DNA of 64,000 nt from Lachnoclostridium sp. UBA1308. GTDB lineage: Bacteria; Bacillota; Clostridia; Lachnospirales; Lachnospiraceae. Position numbers and translations under genes: made by a program. The notes beneath the pieces are model-generated. The model had not been told where the DNA came from, made no database searches, and saw nothing but the letters and a program-made list of their open reading frames with translations. The first letter of the stretch is position 1, and each line of letters opens with the position of its first letter. The DNA lies in the NCBI GenBank assembly GCA_002307215.1, contig DBTU01000039.1, positions 12,041-76,040 of the forward strand, written 5' to 3'. Positions 9,730 through 18,107 of the stretch are shown in pieces.

Positions 9730-10563
9730 TTATTTTTCTACAACAGGGATCCATATTTCTACTTTGCTGATATCTGCTTTCTCATCCCAGGATATATATT
9801 TTTCAATTGTGGGTAAGTCTGATTTCTTATATTTACTTTGGGGAAGAAATTCATTGTTGATTCGTTGCCAAGTATTGTAGAGAATTGCTTCTGAGATTTT
9901 TCCGACAGCTTCAAAAATAATCCAAGAGGTTGCAGGATATTGGTAGCTATCAAATCCTGAGACATCTTCTTTATCCCACTCAATGCCACACATATAGTCA
10001 TTACTCCCATCTTCACCAAAACCAAAGCAAAGACCCAAATCACAAAAATGGCCGCTTAATTGCTCCATAGCCTCAGCACTTCCATCGCTTTTAACAATTG
10101 CCCAGGTTCCACCGCCATATGGAGTGGTACACCTCTTTCCAATTACTTTAAAGGCTTCCTTTTTTGTAAGTTCATAATTCATCTTTTTTACCCCCTTAAT
10201 AGTTAGGGCGAAGTATAGGCGGCAATAAAATGTTAACTTCACTTCGGATTTTCTTACCATAATCGGTGTGACTCCGTGCATACGTTTAAATGCCACTCGA
10301 AAAGCATCCGAGGATTCATATCCATATTTGAGAGAAATATCAATTATTTTATCATCCGTATTTTGCAGATCATATGCAGCACATGACAACTTTCGATATC
10401 GTATGTATTCCCCCAGGGAAATATCTGTGATCTGTATAAAAGATCTCTGAAATACAGTGAAAGGGCATGCCATAATTTTGCTGATAGCGTCTGTGCTAAT
10501 CTGATCGCTAAGATGACTTTCCACATAATTGATAGCCTCATTCATTCTATTAATCCAATCCAT
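9730..10563 (-). CDS. AraC-family regulator with GyrI-like effector-binding domain
   Basis: 277 residues. Unlike most AraC proteins the DNA-binding domain is N-terminal (residues 1-108: INYVESHLSDQISTDAISKIMACPFTVFQRSF and KYGYESSDAFRVAFKRMHGVTP). A C-terminal GyrI-like/SH2-type ligand domain follows from about residue 127 (MNYELTKKEAFKVIGKRC ... WIPVVEK). This Rob/BmrR-like design usually binds hydrophobic drugs or cations and activates efflux or detoxification genes, but no such target lies beside it. The start at 10563 has AAGGAGG 8 nt upstream. Confidence 0.9.
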   Translation of the reverse strand: MDWINRMNEAINYVESHLSDQISTDAISKIMACPFTVFQRSFIQITDISLGEYIRYRKLSCAAYDLQNTDDKIIDISLKYGYESSDAFRVAFKRMHGVTPIMVRKSEVKLTFYCRLYFALTIKGVKKMNYELTKKEAFKVIGKRCTTPYGGGTWAIVKSDGSAEAMEQLSGHFCDLGLCFGFGEDGSNDYMCGIEWDKEDVSGFDSYQYPATSWIIFEAVGKISEAILYNTWQRINNEFLPQSKYKKSDLPTIEKYISWDEKADISKVEIWIPVVEK

Positions 10564-10726
10564 TACTCAGCCTCCTTGTAATGTTATTATAATAAATTAT
10601 GGTATGACTTACCCGTTATTTCCCATACGTATAATAACGGATTAAATAATAATCAAAAACATGGTAAATGAGATTTTCTGAAGCAAGTCCCACCGGATTC
10701 CAGACTTTAAGAATTTAGTTATTATT

Positions 10727-10863
10727 AAATATTTGTGACTAGTCAGTCACTGCGGTTCTTTCGAACCGATGCACACAAAATATGTCGAAAACCACATATT
10801 TTGGCGCTAGACTTTCTCGAAATCCAATGGATTTCTCTGGGTAGTGAATAGTTACAAATATTT
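10727..10863. repeat. 137-bp cloverleaf-like palindromic element
   Basis: Imperfect terminal inverted arms, AAATATTTGTGACTA and TAGTTACAAATATTT, enclose three separate hairpins: GGTTC-TTTC-GAACC, CAAAATATGT-8 nt-ACATATTTTG and GAAATCC-AAT-GGATTTC. It fills most of the gene-free gap between the AraC/GyrI-like and FliB-like genes. No open frame is evident. It could be a mobile palindromic element or a structured RNA. Confidence 0.65.
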
Positions 10864-10927
10864 TACCATATTCATAATAAAATGTAATGAAAATTTACAA
10901 ATTGTTCTACTGTAATGTAACATTAAA

Positions 10928-10970
10928 ATAAAACCGCGCAAACTAACCGGTTCTCCGGTCAATTTGCGCA
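10928..10970 (-). terminator. Terminator after the FliB-like gene
   Basis: Minus-strand stem GCGCAAATTGACCGG / CCGGTTAGTTTGCGC followed by GGTTTTATTTT, 28 bp after the stop. Confidence 0.8.
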
Positions 10971-10997
10971 ATAAGAGTACAGTGCGATGAATAAGAG

Positions 10998-12092
10998 TTA
11001 CATATACAGCAGTTGCGGAACACAAGCTTCTACGATATATTTTTCTTTTCTAAAAAGGATAAGGGCCGTGTGCATAAAATCAGAATGTTCTATCAAGCGA
11101 AACATCGCAGCAAGATAATCGACCGGATCTTCTGAAATAGTCTTATCGGACATATAGCCGAGGATATTAAATCGCAGGAAGGAATACATGGTTGTAAGAG
11201 ATAGGAAGGTATCGTTCACTTTTTCTTGATTGTCTGAGTATGGAAAATGATTATAAAACATATGGTTTACGAGAAGTTGTTCAAAAATCATTTGCCAATT
11301 CGGAAGGATCAATTCCAAATGTTCTGATGCTGAGAAATGTTTTAAATGAATCAGCTTCAGATCTTCCTCAGATAATATTTCTTTGCCGTCGATGTTGAAG
11401 TAGACTTGCGTTGCTTTACGGTAATCGCAAATACTGACACTACTTTCAAAATGTTGATCAAATACATCGAGGAGCTGAAAAGCAGACGATAGATTATCAG
11501 GTGACATATCATATATTTCTGAACCATTCAGAAAATTACCGAGGGTTATTAAGCGTTCCGGTAATGACAGACTTCGATCTTGAACAATGGAAATTGATTT
11601 TTTGCAGCATTCATACTGAATCGGCGATAAATTGATTTCAAATTCAGGATCAACTAATAAATCTTTTTCTTCGAACAGAAGAGGCATTTTCATATTGATC
11701 AGCAATTCCACTACCCCTTCACAACTGTTGGAACAGGAACAGTCGTTACTTTCGGTTATGCTCGTGGAACTTCGGGGATAAAGCTTACAGATTGCGGGAA
11801 GACTGCCTTCGCCAAGTTCTACCTGAAGTGCACAAAACCCATCTTCACGATGTAGCAAACAGATGCCGCGCCAATCGGTCGATATCTGTTTGTAAGCTTC
11901 GTTACTCGGTTCGAAACCGGTCTTAAGGGCACGATCAAGTCGGACACGCAGCTCGTCGGAGCATTTGATTCCCAGAAGCACATAATATTCCTTTGTAGTT
12001 ATTCGAATCGGCCACCCTTCACAACAGGAATGATGGCATTCGCCACATTTACATTTAAAGTCCTTGTAATATTCGGGAACAAGGTATTTCAT
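10998..12092 (-). CDS. FliB-family protein (flagellin lysine-N-methylase-like)
   Basis: 364 residues. The N-terminus has the Cys cluster KCKCGECHHSCCEGW and later GFCALQVELGEGSLPAICKLYPR and CSCSNSC, the pattern of FliB-like proteins that bind an Fe-S cluster and, in Salmonella, methylate flagellin lysines. No flagellar gene is nearby; many clostridia carry orphan relatives whose substrate is unknown. The ATG at 12092 has only a weak GGTGA site upstream. It ends in a strong terminator and appears monocistronic. Family membership is fairly sure; the substrate is not. Confidence 0.8.
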   Translation of the reverse strand: MKYLVPEYYKDFKCKCGECHHSCCEGWPIRITTKEYYVLLGIKCSDELRVRLDRALKTGFEPSNEAYKQISTDWRGICLLHREDGFCALQVELGEGSLPAICKLYPRSSTSITESNDCSCSNSCEGVVELLINMKMPLLFEEKDLLVDPEFEINLSPIQYECCKKSISIVQDRSLSLPERLITLGNFLNGSEIYDMSPDNLSSAFQLLDVFDQHFESSVSICDYRKATQVYFNIDGKEILSEEDLKLIHLKHFSASEHLELILPNWQMIFEQLLVNHMFYNHFPYSDNQEKVNDTFLSLTTMYSFLRFNILGYMSDKTISEDPVDYLAAMFRLIEHSDFMHTALILFRKEKYIVEACVPQLLYM

Positions 12093-12154
12093 TCAATCAC
12101 CATATGCCAATCTGAAGTATCATACCCACATTAGCAGTATTACTCATCTTAAGG

Positions 12155-12352
12155 TTGTATCCTGATTTTGTAAAGCTATATTATTTGGGAATCAATAAGC
12201 TTGATCTTACAGAATCGGTGAACTCAAGAGCTATTGCTATGGAATCGGCAGCAATGGATATTGTTGAAAAGGCTGAGATAATGGGACCGCTTGAGCTTCG
12301 ACTTTATATTTTAAATAAGCTGAATACTATTGTGGAAGATTATTGCAAGTAA
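12155..12352 (+). CDS. Small hypothetical protein
   Basis: 65 codons from a TTG start at 12155, with only AAGG next to it, so the start is uncertain; an internal ATG at 12236 is an alternative. The sequence looks coding (balanced hydrophobic and charged residues, an amphipathic helix-like end LELRLYILNKLNTIVEDYCK) but I recognise no family. It could also be the remaining part of a longer gene, since the frame is open for a further 13 codons upstream. Confidence 0.3.
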   Translation: MYPDFVKLYYLGINKLDLTESVNSRAIAMESAAMDIVEKAEIMGPLELRLYILNKLNTIVEDYCK

Positions 12353-12614
12353 GTGGAATAGCTATTACTATCTTTGCAAATACTAAAATATATAGTTGAG
12401 TAATTAGGTTTATGAACTTTGATCATAGTTGTCATCATGTTAAAAAAAAGTTGCCTAAAACTTATATAAAGTAAATATTAAATTAGCCGGTAAAGAGCTA
12501 AAAAGTCAGCTTTGTTATAGAAAAACTAAAAGTTGATATACAATATTATAATGGAATATAAAATAACAATCATATTAATAATAATTTATATAATTCTGAA
12601 AAATCAGAAAAATA

Positions 12615-12643
12615 TTGACAATTTGCAAAAGAAAAAGTATACT
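12615..12643 (+). promoter_or_regulatory. SigA promoter of the L25/Ctc gene
   Basis: -35 TTGACA (12615-12620), a 17-bp spacer and -10 TATACT (12638-12643). The preceding ~260 bp from 12353 are AT-rich with no gene or strong structure that I can see. Confidence 0.8.
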
Positions 12644-12653
12644 CTAATTAATA

Positions 12654-12680
12654 CTAGCACTCAGACGAGATGAGTGCTAA
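12654..12680 (+). promoter_or_regulatory. CIRCE element (HrcA operator)
   Basis: CTAGCACTC, a 9-nt spacer, then GAGTGCTAA. It differs from the CIRCE consensus TTAGCACTC-N9-GAGTGCTAA by one base. It begins about 10 bp after the -10 box, where HrcA binding would block initiation, so the downstream L25/Ctc gene should be induced by heat or protein-folding stress. Confidence 0.9.
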
Positions 12681-12723
12681 AACTTATAAACCAATGACTT
12701 AAGTGTCAAGAAGGAAAAAGAAG

Positions 12724-13299
12724 ATGGATGAAATAATATTAAAAGCAATCAAAAGGGCAGATGGAAAGTTTAGAGAAAGTGGTTTTATACCCGGTATTCT
12801 TTATGGAGACGGCGTTGAGACTGCAACAGCAGTTAAATTTGAAGAAAAAGCGTTGAATAAAGTCATTACTAACCATGGGAAAAGTGCTAAATTATGGATA
12901 GATATTAATGATAGTAAACAATATGGGTTTGTCAAAGAGGTTCAAAGAAAACATCTTACAAGGGATATTACTCATATTGATGTTCAGATTGTTTCAAAAG
13001 ATCATGAAATTAAAATACAGATTCCCATTGTTTATAAAGGTGAGGATACTTTAAAAACAAAGCAAATACAGCTTCAGGTATATAAATCAGAAATTACTGT
13101 GTTTGGCAAGATGGCATTGATGCCTGAGACGGTTGAGGTTGATGTATCAGAAATGAAGCTAGGTGATACAATCACAGTAAGCAATTTTGGATTAGATAAG
13201 CTGCTGAAGATTGATAATGCAGATGACATTTATGCAACAGTGATTAATTTGAGATCTCAACCTGTAGAAGAAGTCGAAGTCGTTGCAGAGACAAAATAA
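12724..13299 (+). CDS. ctc: Ribosomal protein bL25 / general stress protein Ctc
   Basis: 191 residues, the long TL5/Ctc form. The N-terminal 5S-rRNA-binding domain covers ~1-90 (KAIKRADGKFRESGFIPGILYG; KEVQRKHLTRDITHIDVQIV) and the C-terminal beta domain ~91-185 (PIVYKGED; VEVDVSEMKLGDTITVSNF). It binds 5S rRNA in the large subunit and is a stress protein in Bacillus. The ATG at 12724 has AAGGA at good spacing; a GTG 21 nt upstream in frame would overlap that site. It is expressed alone from a SigA promoter with a CIRCE operator, which is an uncommon pairing. Confidence 0.93.
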   Translation: MDEIILKAIKRADGKFRESGFIPGILYGDGVETATAVKFEEKALNKVITNHGKSAKLWIDINDSKQYGFVKEVQRKHLTRDITHIDVQIVSKDHEIKIQIPIVYKGEDTLKTKQIQLQVYKSEITVFGKMALMPETVEVDVSEMKLGDTITVSNFGLDKLLKIDNADDIYATVINLRSQPVEEVEVVAETK

Positions 13300-13350
13300 C
13301 TACACTAATCATAGAGAACATCACATCAATAAAATTATTTTAAATCTAAC

Positions 13351-13387
13351 GGAACTGCGCTCTACGCAATGGAGCACAGTTCTCTTG
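13351..13387 (+). terminator. Terminator after ctc
   Basis: Stem GGAACTGCGCTC / GGAGCACAGTTC, then TCTTGTT. It ends about 70 bp before the sugar-nucleotide operon. Confidence 0.6.
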
Positions 13388-13458
13388 TTATAGCGACATG
13401 CGAAGGCGTTCATCAGTATTTGCGATGGAGTGCGCGAAAGCGTACAGATGGGAGTGAT

Positions 13459-14559
13459 ATGAAAGCATTATTTCTTGCGGGAGGAATGGGAACCAGGTTA
13501 CAGCCATTAACCGATAATTTACCGAAACCAATGGTGCCTATTTTGAATAAACCATTATTGGAAAGAACTATATTTAACCTAAAAAAGTGCGGGATATCAG
13601 AAATGGTTATAAGTACCTGCTATCATCCGGAGTACATTGAAGAATACTTTGGAAATGGATCTAAGTTTGATTTGAACATTAATTATATCGTGGAAGAAAA
13701 TCCGATGGGTACCGGTGGCGCCATCAAAATGGCAGAAAAGTATTTTGAAGAATCATTCCTCGTATTTAATTCAGATATATTAAGTGATATTGATTTAAGT
13801 AAAATGATTGACTTTCATAAATCAAAGAAAGCATTAGCAACGATAGCAGTAACGGAGGTTCAAGATCCATCGATGTATGGTGTCATTGAATATGATTCAA
13901 ACGGATATGCTATAACCTTTAAAGAGAAGCCTAAAGCAGAAGAAACTACTTCGAAATCCATCAATGCAGGTATTTATATCTTTGAGCCGGAAATATTTGA
14001 CGAGATTGCTTCCGATCGAGCAGTATCCATTGAAAGAGAAACATTTCCGTATCTATTGGACCATAACTTAAAGATAAGTATATATAAAAGTGGAAGTTAT
14101 TGGATGGATATTGGGACAATACAAAAATATAGACAGGCACATTGGGATATCATGAGTGGTAAGTGCAAGCTGGTTGATTGCGATTTTAACAGTGAACATA
14201 TTAGTTTCGGCAAAAATGTTACAATTAACCCTAGTGCGGTTATTGTTGGTCCTGCCTATATCGGAGATAATGTTATCGTTGGAGCGAAGGCTGAAATAAA
14301 TCATTCTGTGATTGGCAACAATGTTTTTGTAGGAGACGAAAGCAAGATTGTTGGAAGCGTTATATGGAATGATATAGTCATCAGCCCAAGCGCCACTTTA
14401 GTAGATGCTGTTGTTACAGCCAGTAGTTTTGAAGATAATGAAATAAAGCTCTTAAGCGCCTTAACGATAATTGAACCGCTTATTACTAAGAAATTATTAG
14501 GAGGGAAAATAGAACAATTACCCATCAACTTAAAAGCAAGAAAGGATGATAAAAATTGA
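13459..14559 (+). CDS. Sugar-phosphate nucleotidyltransferase (mannose-1-phosphate guanylyltransferase-like)
   Basis: 366 residues. The N-terminal NTP-transferase domain has the signature FLAGGMGTRLQPLTDNLPKPMVPI (residues ~4-27), the metal Asp in FNSDIL, and KEKP. The C-terminal ~120 residues contain left-handed beta-helix hexapeptide repeats (ISFGKNVTINPSAVIVGPAYIGDNVIVGA). This layout makes GDP-mannose or ADP/UDP-glucose from sugar-1-phosphate; the mannose reading rests mostly on the GH130 neighbour. The start at 13459 has GGGAG; the frame extends upstream through the ctc terminator, which is not coding. First gene of a four-gene cytosolic operon; its stop overlaps the next start. Confidence 0.85.
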   Translation: MKALFLAGGMGTRLQPLTDNLPKPMVPILNKPLLERTIFNLKKCGISEMVISTCYHPEYIEEYFGNGSKFDLNINYIVEENPMGTGGAIKMAEKYFEESFLVFNSDILSDIDLSKMIDFHKSKKALATIAVTEVQDPSMYGVIEYDSNGYAITFKEKPKAEETTSKSINAGIYIFEPEIFDEIASDRAVSIERETFPYLLDHNLKISIYKSGSYWMDIGTIQKYRQAHWDIMSGKCKLVDCDFNSEHISFGKNVTINPSAVIVGPAYIGDNVIVGAKAEINHSVIGNNVFVGDESKIVGSVIWNDIVISPSATLVDAVVTASSFEDNEIKLLSALTIIEPLITKKLLGGKIEQLPINLKARKDDKN

Positions 14560-15755
14560 GACAAGCGAAATCTTATATTGACATTGCATTCTTAAGTACT
14601 TACCCACCGCGTGAATGTGGAATTGCGACCTTTACAGAGGATATCATTTCGACAATGGGTTTCTCGGGTATTATTAATACTTACGTCATAGCAATCAACA
14701 ATACTATAGAACAATCCTACGGTGAAAAAGTCAGTATACAAATTAGGCAAAATGAGAAAAGCGATTATATTAAATTGGCACAAAAGTTAAATGTTTCGAA
14801 AATCAAACTTTTAGTCATTGAGCATGAGTATGGAATTTATGGTGGAGATAACGGGGAATATATCCTGGATTTAATTAATAATCTAGAAATACCGGTAGTA
14901 ACTACACTTCATACCATATTGTCTGAACCTAGTCCTAAGCAGAGATTTATTATCAATGAACTTGGTAAGAAGAGTGAAAAGATCGTTACCATGGCGAGAA
15001 ACACCAAAGAAATACTTCAGACGATCTATGATGTTGAGGCATCAAAAATTGAAGTGATTCATCACGGTGTGCCGAAAAGACAATTTGAAGACAGAGAAGT
15101 ATTGAAAAAGCAATTTGGGTATGAGAATAGACAGATTATAAGTACCTTTGGCCTTATTGGACCCGGAAAAGGCATAGAACACGGGATAGAAGCAATTGCT
15201 AAGGTGATTCAAGGCAGCGACACAATCGGAAGTGAGAACAAGAATCATGAGGATGTATTGTATCTGATTCTCGGACAGACCCATCCGGCGCTCAAGGAGG
15301 AGGGAACTGCATATAGAAATAAGCTTGAACAGCTTGTATATCAACTTGACTTAAGTGAGAACGTAAAATTTGTTAATAAGTACCTATCCAAAGATGATAT
15401 TATAAAGTATTTGCAATTATCAGATATTTATATGACTCCGTATTTGGCTAAGGATCAAGCAGTGAGCGGAACTCTGGCCTATGCAGTAGGTTATGGTAAG
15501 GCAATTGTATCGACACCCTATTTATATGCCAAAGAAATGTTGTCAGAAGGTAATGGTATATTGGCCGAATTTGGTAATTCGGATTCCTTGGCAGATGGCA
15601 TAAAGCAAATATTAGAGGATCCATTTAAAAAGAGAAAAATGGAACGAAACACCTTGAAAATAGGCAGGACGATGTACTGGGATAAGGTTGTAACGCAGTA
15701 TACGAATATGTTTCTTAGTGTTATTGCCTCAAATTCTGAAGCAGGAGAAGTTTAA
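14556..15755 (+). CDS. Glycosyltransferase family 4 (GT-B)
   Basis: 399 residues with no signal peptide or membrane segment, so soluble. N-terminal Rossmann domain: FLSTYPPRECGIATFTEDI, EHEYGIYGG, VTTLHT. C-terminal GT4 domain: FGLIGPGKGIEHGIEAI, LILGQTHP and the donor-binding segment ending GYGKAIVSTPY. It would transfer a sugar, probably from the nucleotide sugar made by the preceding gene. It starts at TTG 14556, overlapping the previous stop by 4 bp, with GGATG upstream, so the two are translationally coupled. The acceptor is unknown. Confidence 0.88.
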   Translation: MRQAKSYIDIAFLSTYPPRECGIATFTEDIISTMGFSGIINTYVIAINNTIEQSYGEKVSIQIRQNEKSDYIKLAQKLNVSKIKLLVIEHEYGIYGGDNGEYILDLINNLEIPVVTTLHTILSEPSPKQRFIINELGKKSEKIVTMARNTKEILQTIYDVEASKIEVIHHGVPKRQFEDREVLKKQFGYENRQIISTFGLIGPGKGIEHGIEAIAKVIQGSDTIGSENKNHEDVLYLILGQTHPALKEEGTAYRNKLEQLVYQLDLSENVKFVNKYLSKDDIIKYLQLSDIYMTPYLAKDQAVSGTLAYAVGYGKAIVSTPYLYAKEMLSEGNGILAEFGNSDSLADGIKQILEDPFKKRKMERNTLKIGRTMYWDKVVTQYTNMFLSVIASNSEAGEV

Positions 15756-16795
15756 TGAAGGATGCAGACAAGGGTTTGTTATTTACCAAATATCTATTTG
15801 CTTTATCTGATGATGTGGGTATCTTTCAACATAGTATATATGGTATACCGGACTTAAGTAAAGGATATACAACGGATGATAATTCAAGAGGCTTAATTCT
15901 GGCTGTAATGCTTTATGAACGATTTGGGCAAAGAAAATATTTAAAACTGATATATAAATATATGGCTTTTATGATGTATGCTCAGAATGATAATGGAAAG
16001 TTTAAGAACTTCATGAATTTCCAAAGAGAATTCATGGAAGAAGAAGGCTCCGAAGATTGCTTTGGAAGATGCTTGTGGGCTTTAGGACGCACGATCTCAA
16101 GTGTTGCTATTCCTGAAAACATAAGAAAAAGCGGCTGGCACATGATGAATAAAGCAGTAGAGCACTGGACAAATCTAATTTCACCAAGAGCAAAAGCATA
16201 TTCCATCGTCGGGCTCAGCTATCTTGCAGACAAGCCAGAGGTATTTCCTCATATTGAGCAGCTGGCGAGGTCATTGGTAGAGCACTATACTTGTTGTAAG
16301 GCTGACGATTGGCATTGGTTTGAGGACTATATGACGTACGGAAATGCATTTTTTCCTTGGTCGTTATTGAAGGCTTACCAAATACTCGGCATCGATAAAT
16401 TTAGTAAAATAGCAAGTGAAAGTATGGACTTTTTGGGAAGCCTTACGTTAAAAGAAGACTATTATAAACCAATTGGATGTAATGGTTGGCTTATGAAGGG
16501 GAAAGAACCTGCTGCGTATGATGAGCAGCCGTTAGAGGCCTGTGAAACATTACTTGCTTACTTGAATTTCTATAATATTACTAAGGATAAAAAGTATCTG
16601 GAAAATGCCGAAAAGTGTTTTCGATGGTATGAGGGGCATAATTCAAAAGGAGTATCCTTACTAGACAAAGAAACGGGTGCTGTTTATGATGGCTTGAATG
16701 AGAAGGGTTTGAATTTGAATCAAGGTTCGGAAAGTTTGGTTTCCTATGGAATCGCATTTATGGAACTATCAAATTATGGGGGAATTAATGATTAA
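15755..16795 (+). CDS. Helical-barrel (six-hairpin glycosidase-like) protein of the glycan operon
   Basis: 346 residues, no signal peptide. Repeated helical pairs with aromatic and acidic clusters (TTDDNSRGLILAVMLYERFG; WFEDYMTYGNAFFPWSLLKAYQI; EQPLEACETLLAYLNFY) suggest an (alpha/alpha)6 toroid as in glycoside-processing enzymes and 2-epimerases. I cannot assign a reaction. Comparable proteins are, as I recall, often fused to or next to GT4 and GH130 genes. The start overlaps the preceding stop by one base (TAATG), with CAGGAG upstream. The C-terminus overlaps the GH130 start by 8 bp. Confidence 0.75.
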   Translation: MKDADKGLLFTKYLFALSDDVGIFQHSIYGIPDLSKGYTTDDNSRGLILAVMLYERFGQRKYLKLIYKYMAFMMYAQNDNGKFKNFMNFQREFMEEEGSEDCFGRCLWALGRTISSVAIPENIRKSGWHMMNKAVEHWTNLISPRAKAYSIVGLSYLADKPEVFPHIEQLARSLVEHYTCCKADDWHWFEDYMTYGNAFFPWSLLKAYQILGIDKFSKIASESMDFLGSLTLKEDYYKPIGCNGWLMKGKEPAAYDEQPLEACETLLAYLNFYNITKDKKYLENAEKCFRWYEGHNSKGVSLLDKETGAVYDGLNEKGLNLNQGSESLVSYGIAFMELSNYGGIND

Positions 16796-17738
16796 ATTTC
16801 AAAGAATGGGTATAGTTATGAAGCCATTAAAGGATCAATTTGGTAGCTTTGCAAGGTTTAATCCCGGAGTTCTGTTACAGGATGGAATTGTTCATATGCT
16901 ATATAGAGCTACAAATAGTGATATTAAGGATGGTACAAATTATATATCTTACATCGGTTATGCAAAGCTGGACACAAACACGAATATCTTATATGACTCG
17001 AATGATAAAGTGATATATCCGACGCTGCCGGAAGAGATGAAAGGCTGTGAGGATCCTAGAATCGTTGAGTTTGAAGGAAGTTTTTATGTTTTTTATACCG
17101 CATATGATGGTATAACAGCCAGAGTGGCGATTGTCAGGACCGAAGATTTTATTCAATATGATAAAATGGGTGTAATCAAGCATTTTACATGGGATAAAGA
17201 TGCTTTTATATTCCCGGAGCGAATTAATGGCAGGATTGCATACTTACACAGAATTTCACCAAATATCCAACTTGACTATTTTGACAGCTTTGATGAACTT
17301 CTTTCTCTGAACGCGTGGTCAGATTACGAGAACAAGATTAATACATCGACTATAATGAAGAGCGAGTATTTTTGGGAAAACCAAAAAATCGGCGCCAGTG
17401 TACCTCCGATTAAGACGGATCAGGGATGGCTGTTGCTATATCATGCGGTGGATGATAAATTTGTATACCGCGGCAGCGTAGCGCTGCTTGATTTAAATAA
17501 TCCATCAAAGGTTATAGCGCGTATACCTTATCCTCTACTGGAACCGGAGGAAGAATATGAACTGTATGGTGATGTCAATAATGTGGTATTTCCGGAAGGA
17601 GCCTACATTTTTGAGGGTCAGTTGTATATCTATTACGGTGCTGCAGATAAGTATATTGCTGTTGCTAAAATAGCTATTGATGAATTGCTTAGGGAATTAC
17701 ATAATTATCCCGTTCATGAGATTAATGAGAAGAAGTAA
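16788..17738 (+). CDS. GH130 family glycoside phosphorylase (beta-mannoside type)
   Basis: 316 residues. GH130 five-bladed propeller features: FARFNPGVLLQDGIVHMLYRATN, GCEDPRIVEFEGSFYVFYTAYDG, DKDAFIFPERINGRIAYLHR, GASVPPIKTDQGWLLLYHAVD and GDVNNVVFPEGA. GH130 enzymes phosphorolyse beta-1,4- or beta-1,2-mannosides to mannose-1-phosphate. No signal peptide, so it acts in the cytosol. The ATG at 16788 has GGGGGA upstream; an in-frame ATG at 16746 lies inside the previous gene and lacks one. Released mannose-1-phosphate could feed the pyrophosphorylase that opens the operon. Confidence 0.9.
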   Translation: MIKFQRMGIVMKPLKDQFGSFARFNPGVLLQDGIVHMLYRATNSDIKDGTNYISYIGYAKLDTNTNILYDSNDKVIYPTLPEEMKGCEDPRIVEFEGSFYVFYTAYDGITARVAIVRTEDFIQYDKMGVIKHFTWDKDAFIFPERINGRIAYLHRISPNIQLDYFDSFDELLSLNAWSDYENKINTSTIMKSEYFWENQKIGASVPPIKTDQGWLLLYHAVDDKFVYRGSVALLDLNNPSKVIARIPYPLLEPEEEYELYGDVNNVVFPEGAYIFEGQLYIYYGAADKYIAVAKIAIDELLRELHNYPVHEINEKK

Positions 17739-17763
17739 AAGTCCCTTCCTAGGCATATTCTTA

Positions 17764-17826
17764 TTTGAGTCTCAAAACGTAGTGACAATGGCGCAAAAGT
17801 AGGCGCCATTTTTGAGTCTCAAAACG
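17764..17826 (+). terminator. Terminator framed by a 16-bp direct repeat
   Basis: A stem AATGGCGC / GCGCCATT (17787-17810) with a following T run ends the GH130 operon. It lies between two exact copies of TTTGAGTCTCAAAACG (17764-17779 and 17811-17826), each containing the small dyad TTTGAG-T-CTCAAA. Confidence 0.75.
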
Positions 17827-17829
17827 AAT

Positions 17830-17882
17830 ATGGACAGCCGTCGTCAGCCGGTCTGCCCGCATGTATATAGATACAACGATAT
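17830..17882 (+). repeat. 53-nt structured intergenic repeat, copy 1
   Basis: Shares ATGGACAGCCGTCGTC...GCCCGCATG (34 nt identical) plus TAGATACAACGATAT with 24063-24115. The GC-rich core can fold as GGACAGCCG / CGGTCTGCC. It lies directly before the peptide importer operon. The rest of the gap to 18107 holds a small CCTTTGCTTAAGCGAAGG hairpin and the dpp-type promoter. Confidence 0.75.
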
Positions 17883-18029
17883 ACTTATATTTATGTCGGC
17901 AATTTTGCAACGGCTCCTTTGCTTAAGCGAAGGCTCATCAAGATATAACATCAAAAATATGTGTTTGTTCTATTGTATACTGTAATATTTGTGATATACT
18001 GATACCTAAAATAATAATTATAGTAACTA

Positions 18030-18058
18030 TTGACAATTATATAAAACAAATGTATACT
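18030..18058 (+). promoter_or_regulatory. SigA promoter of the peptide importer operon
   Basis: -35 TTGACA (18030-18035), a 17-bp spacer and -10 TATACT (18053-18058), about 45 bp before the AAAGGAG of the binding-protein gene. Confidence 0.75.
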
Positions 18059-18107
18059 TTGCATATATAATAAGTATGAATTAATTTGTTTTGAGAAAGG
18101 AGCTACT

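Noticed and set aside
12093..12154. Promoter for the small frame at 12155
   Set aside because: No convincing -35/-10 pair or ribosome-binding site was found.
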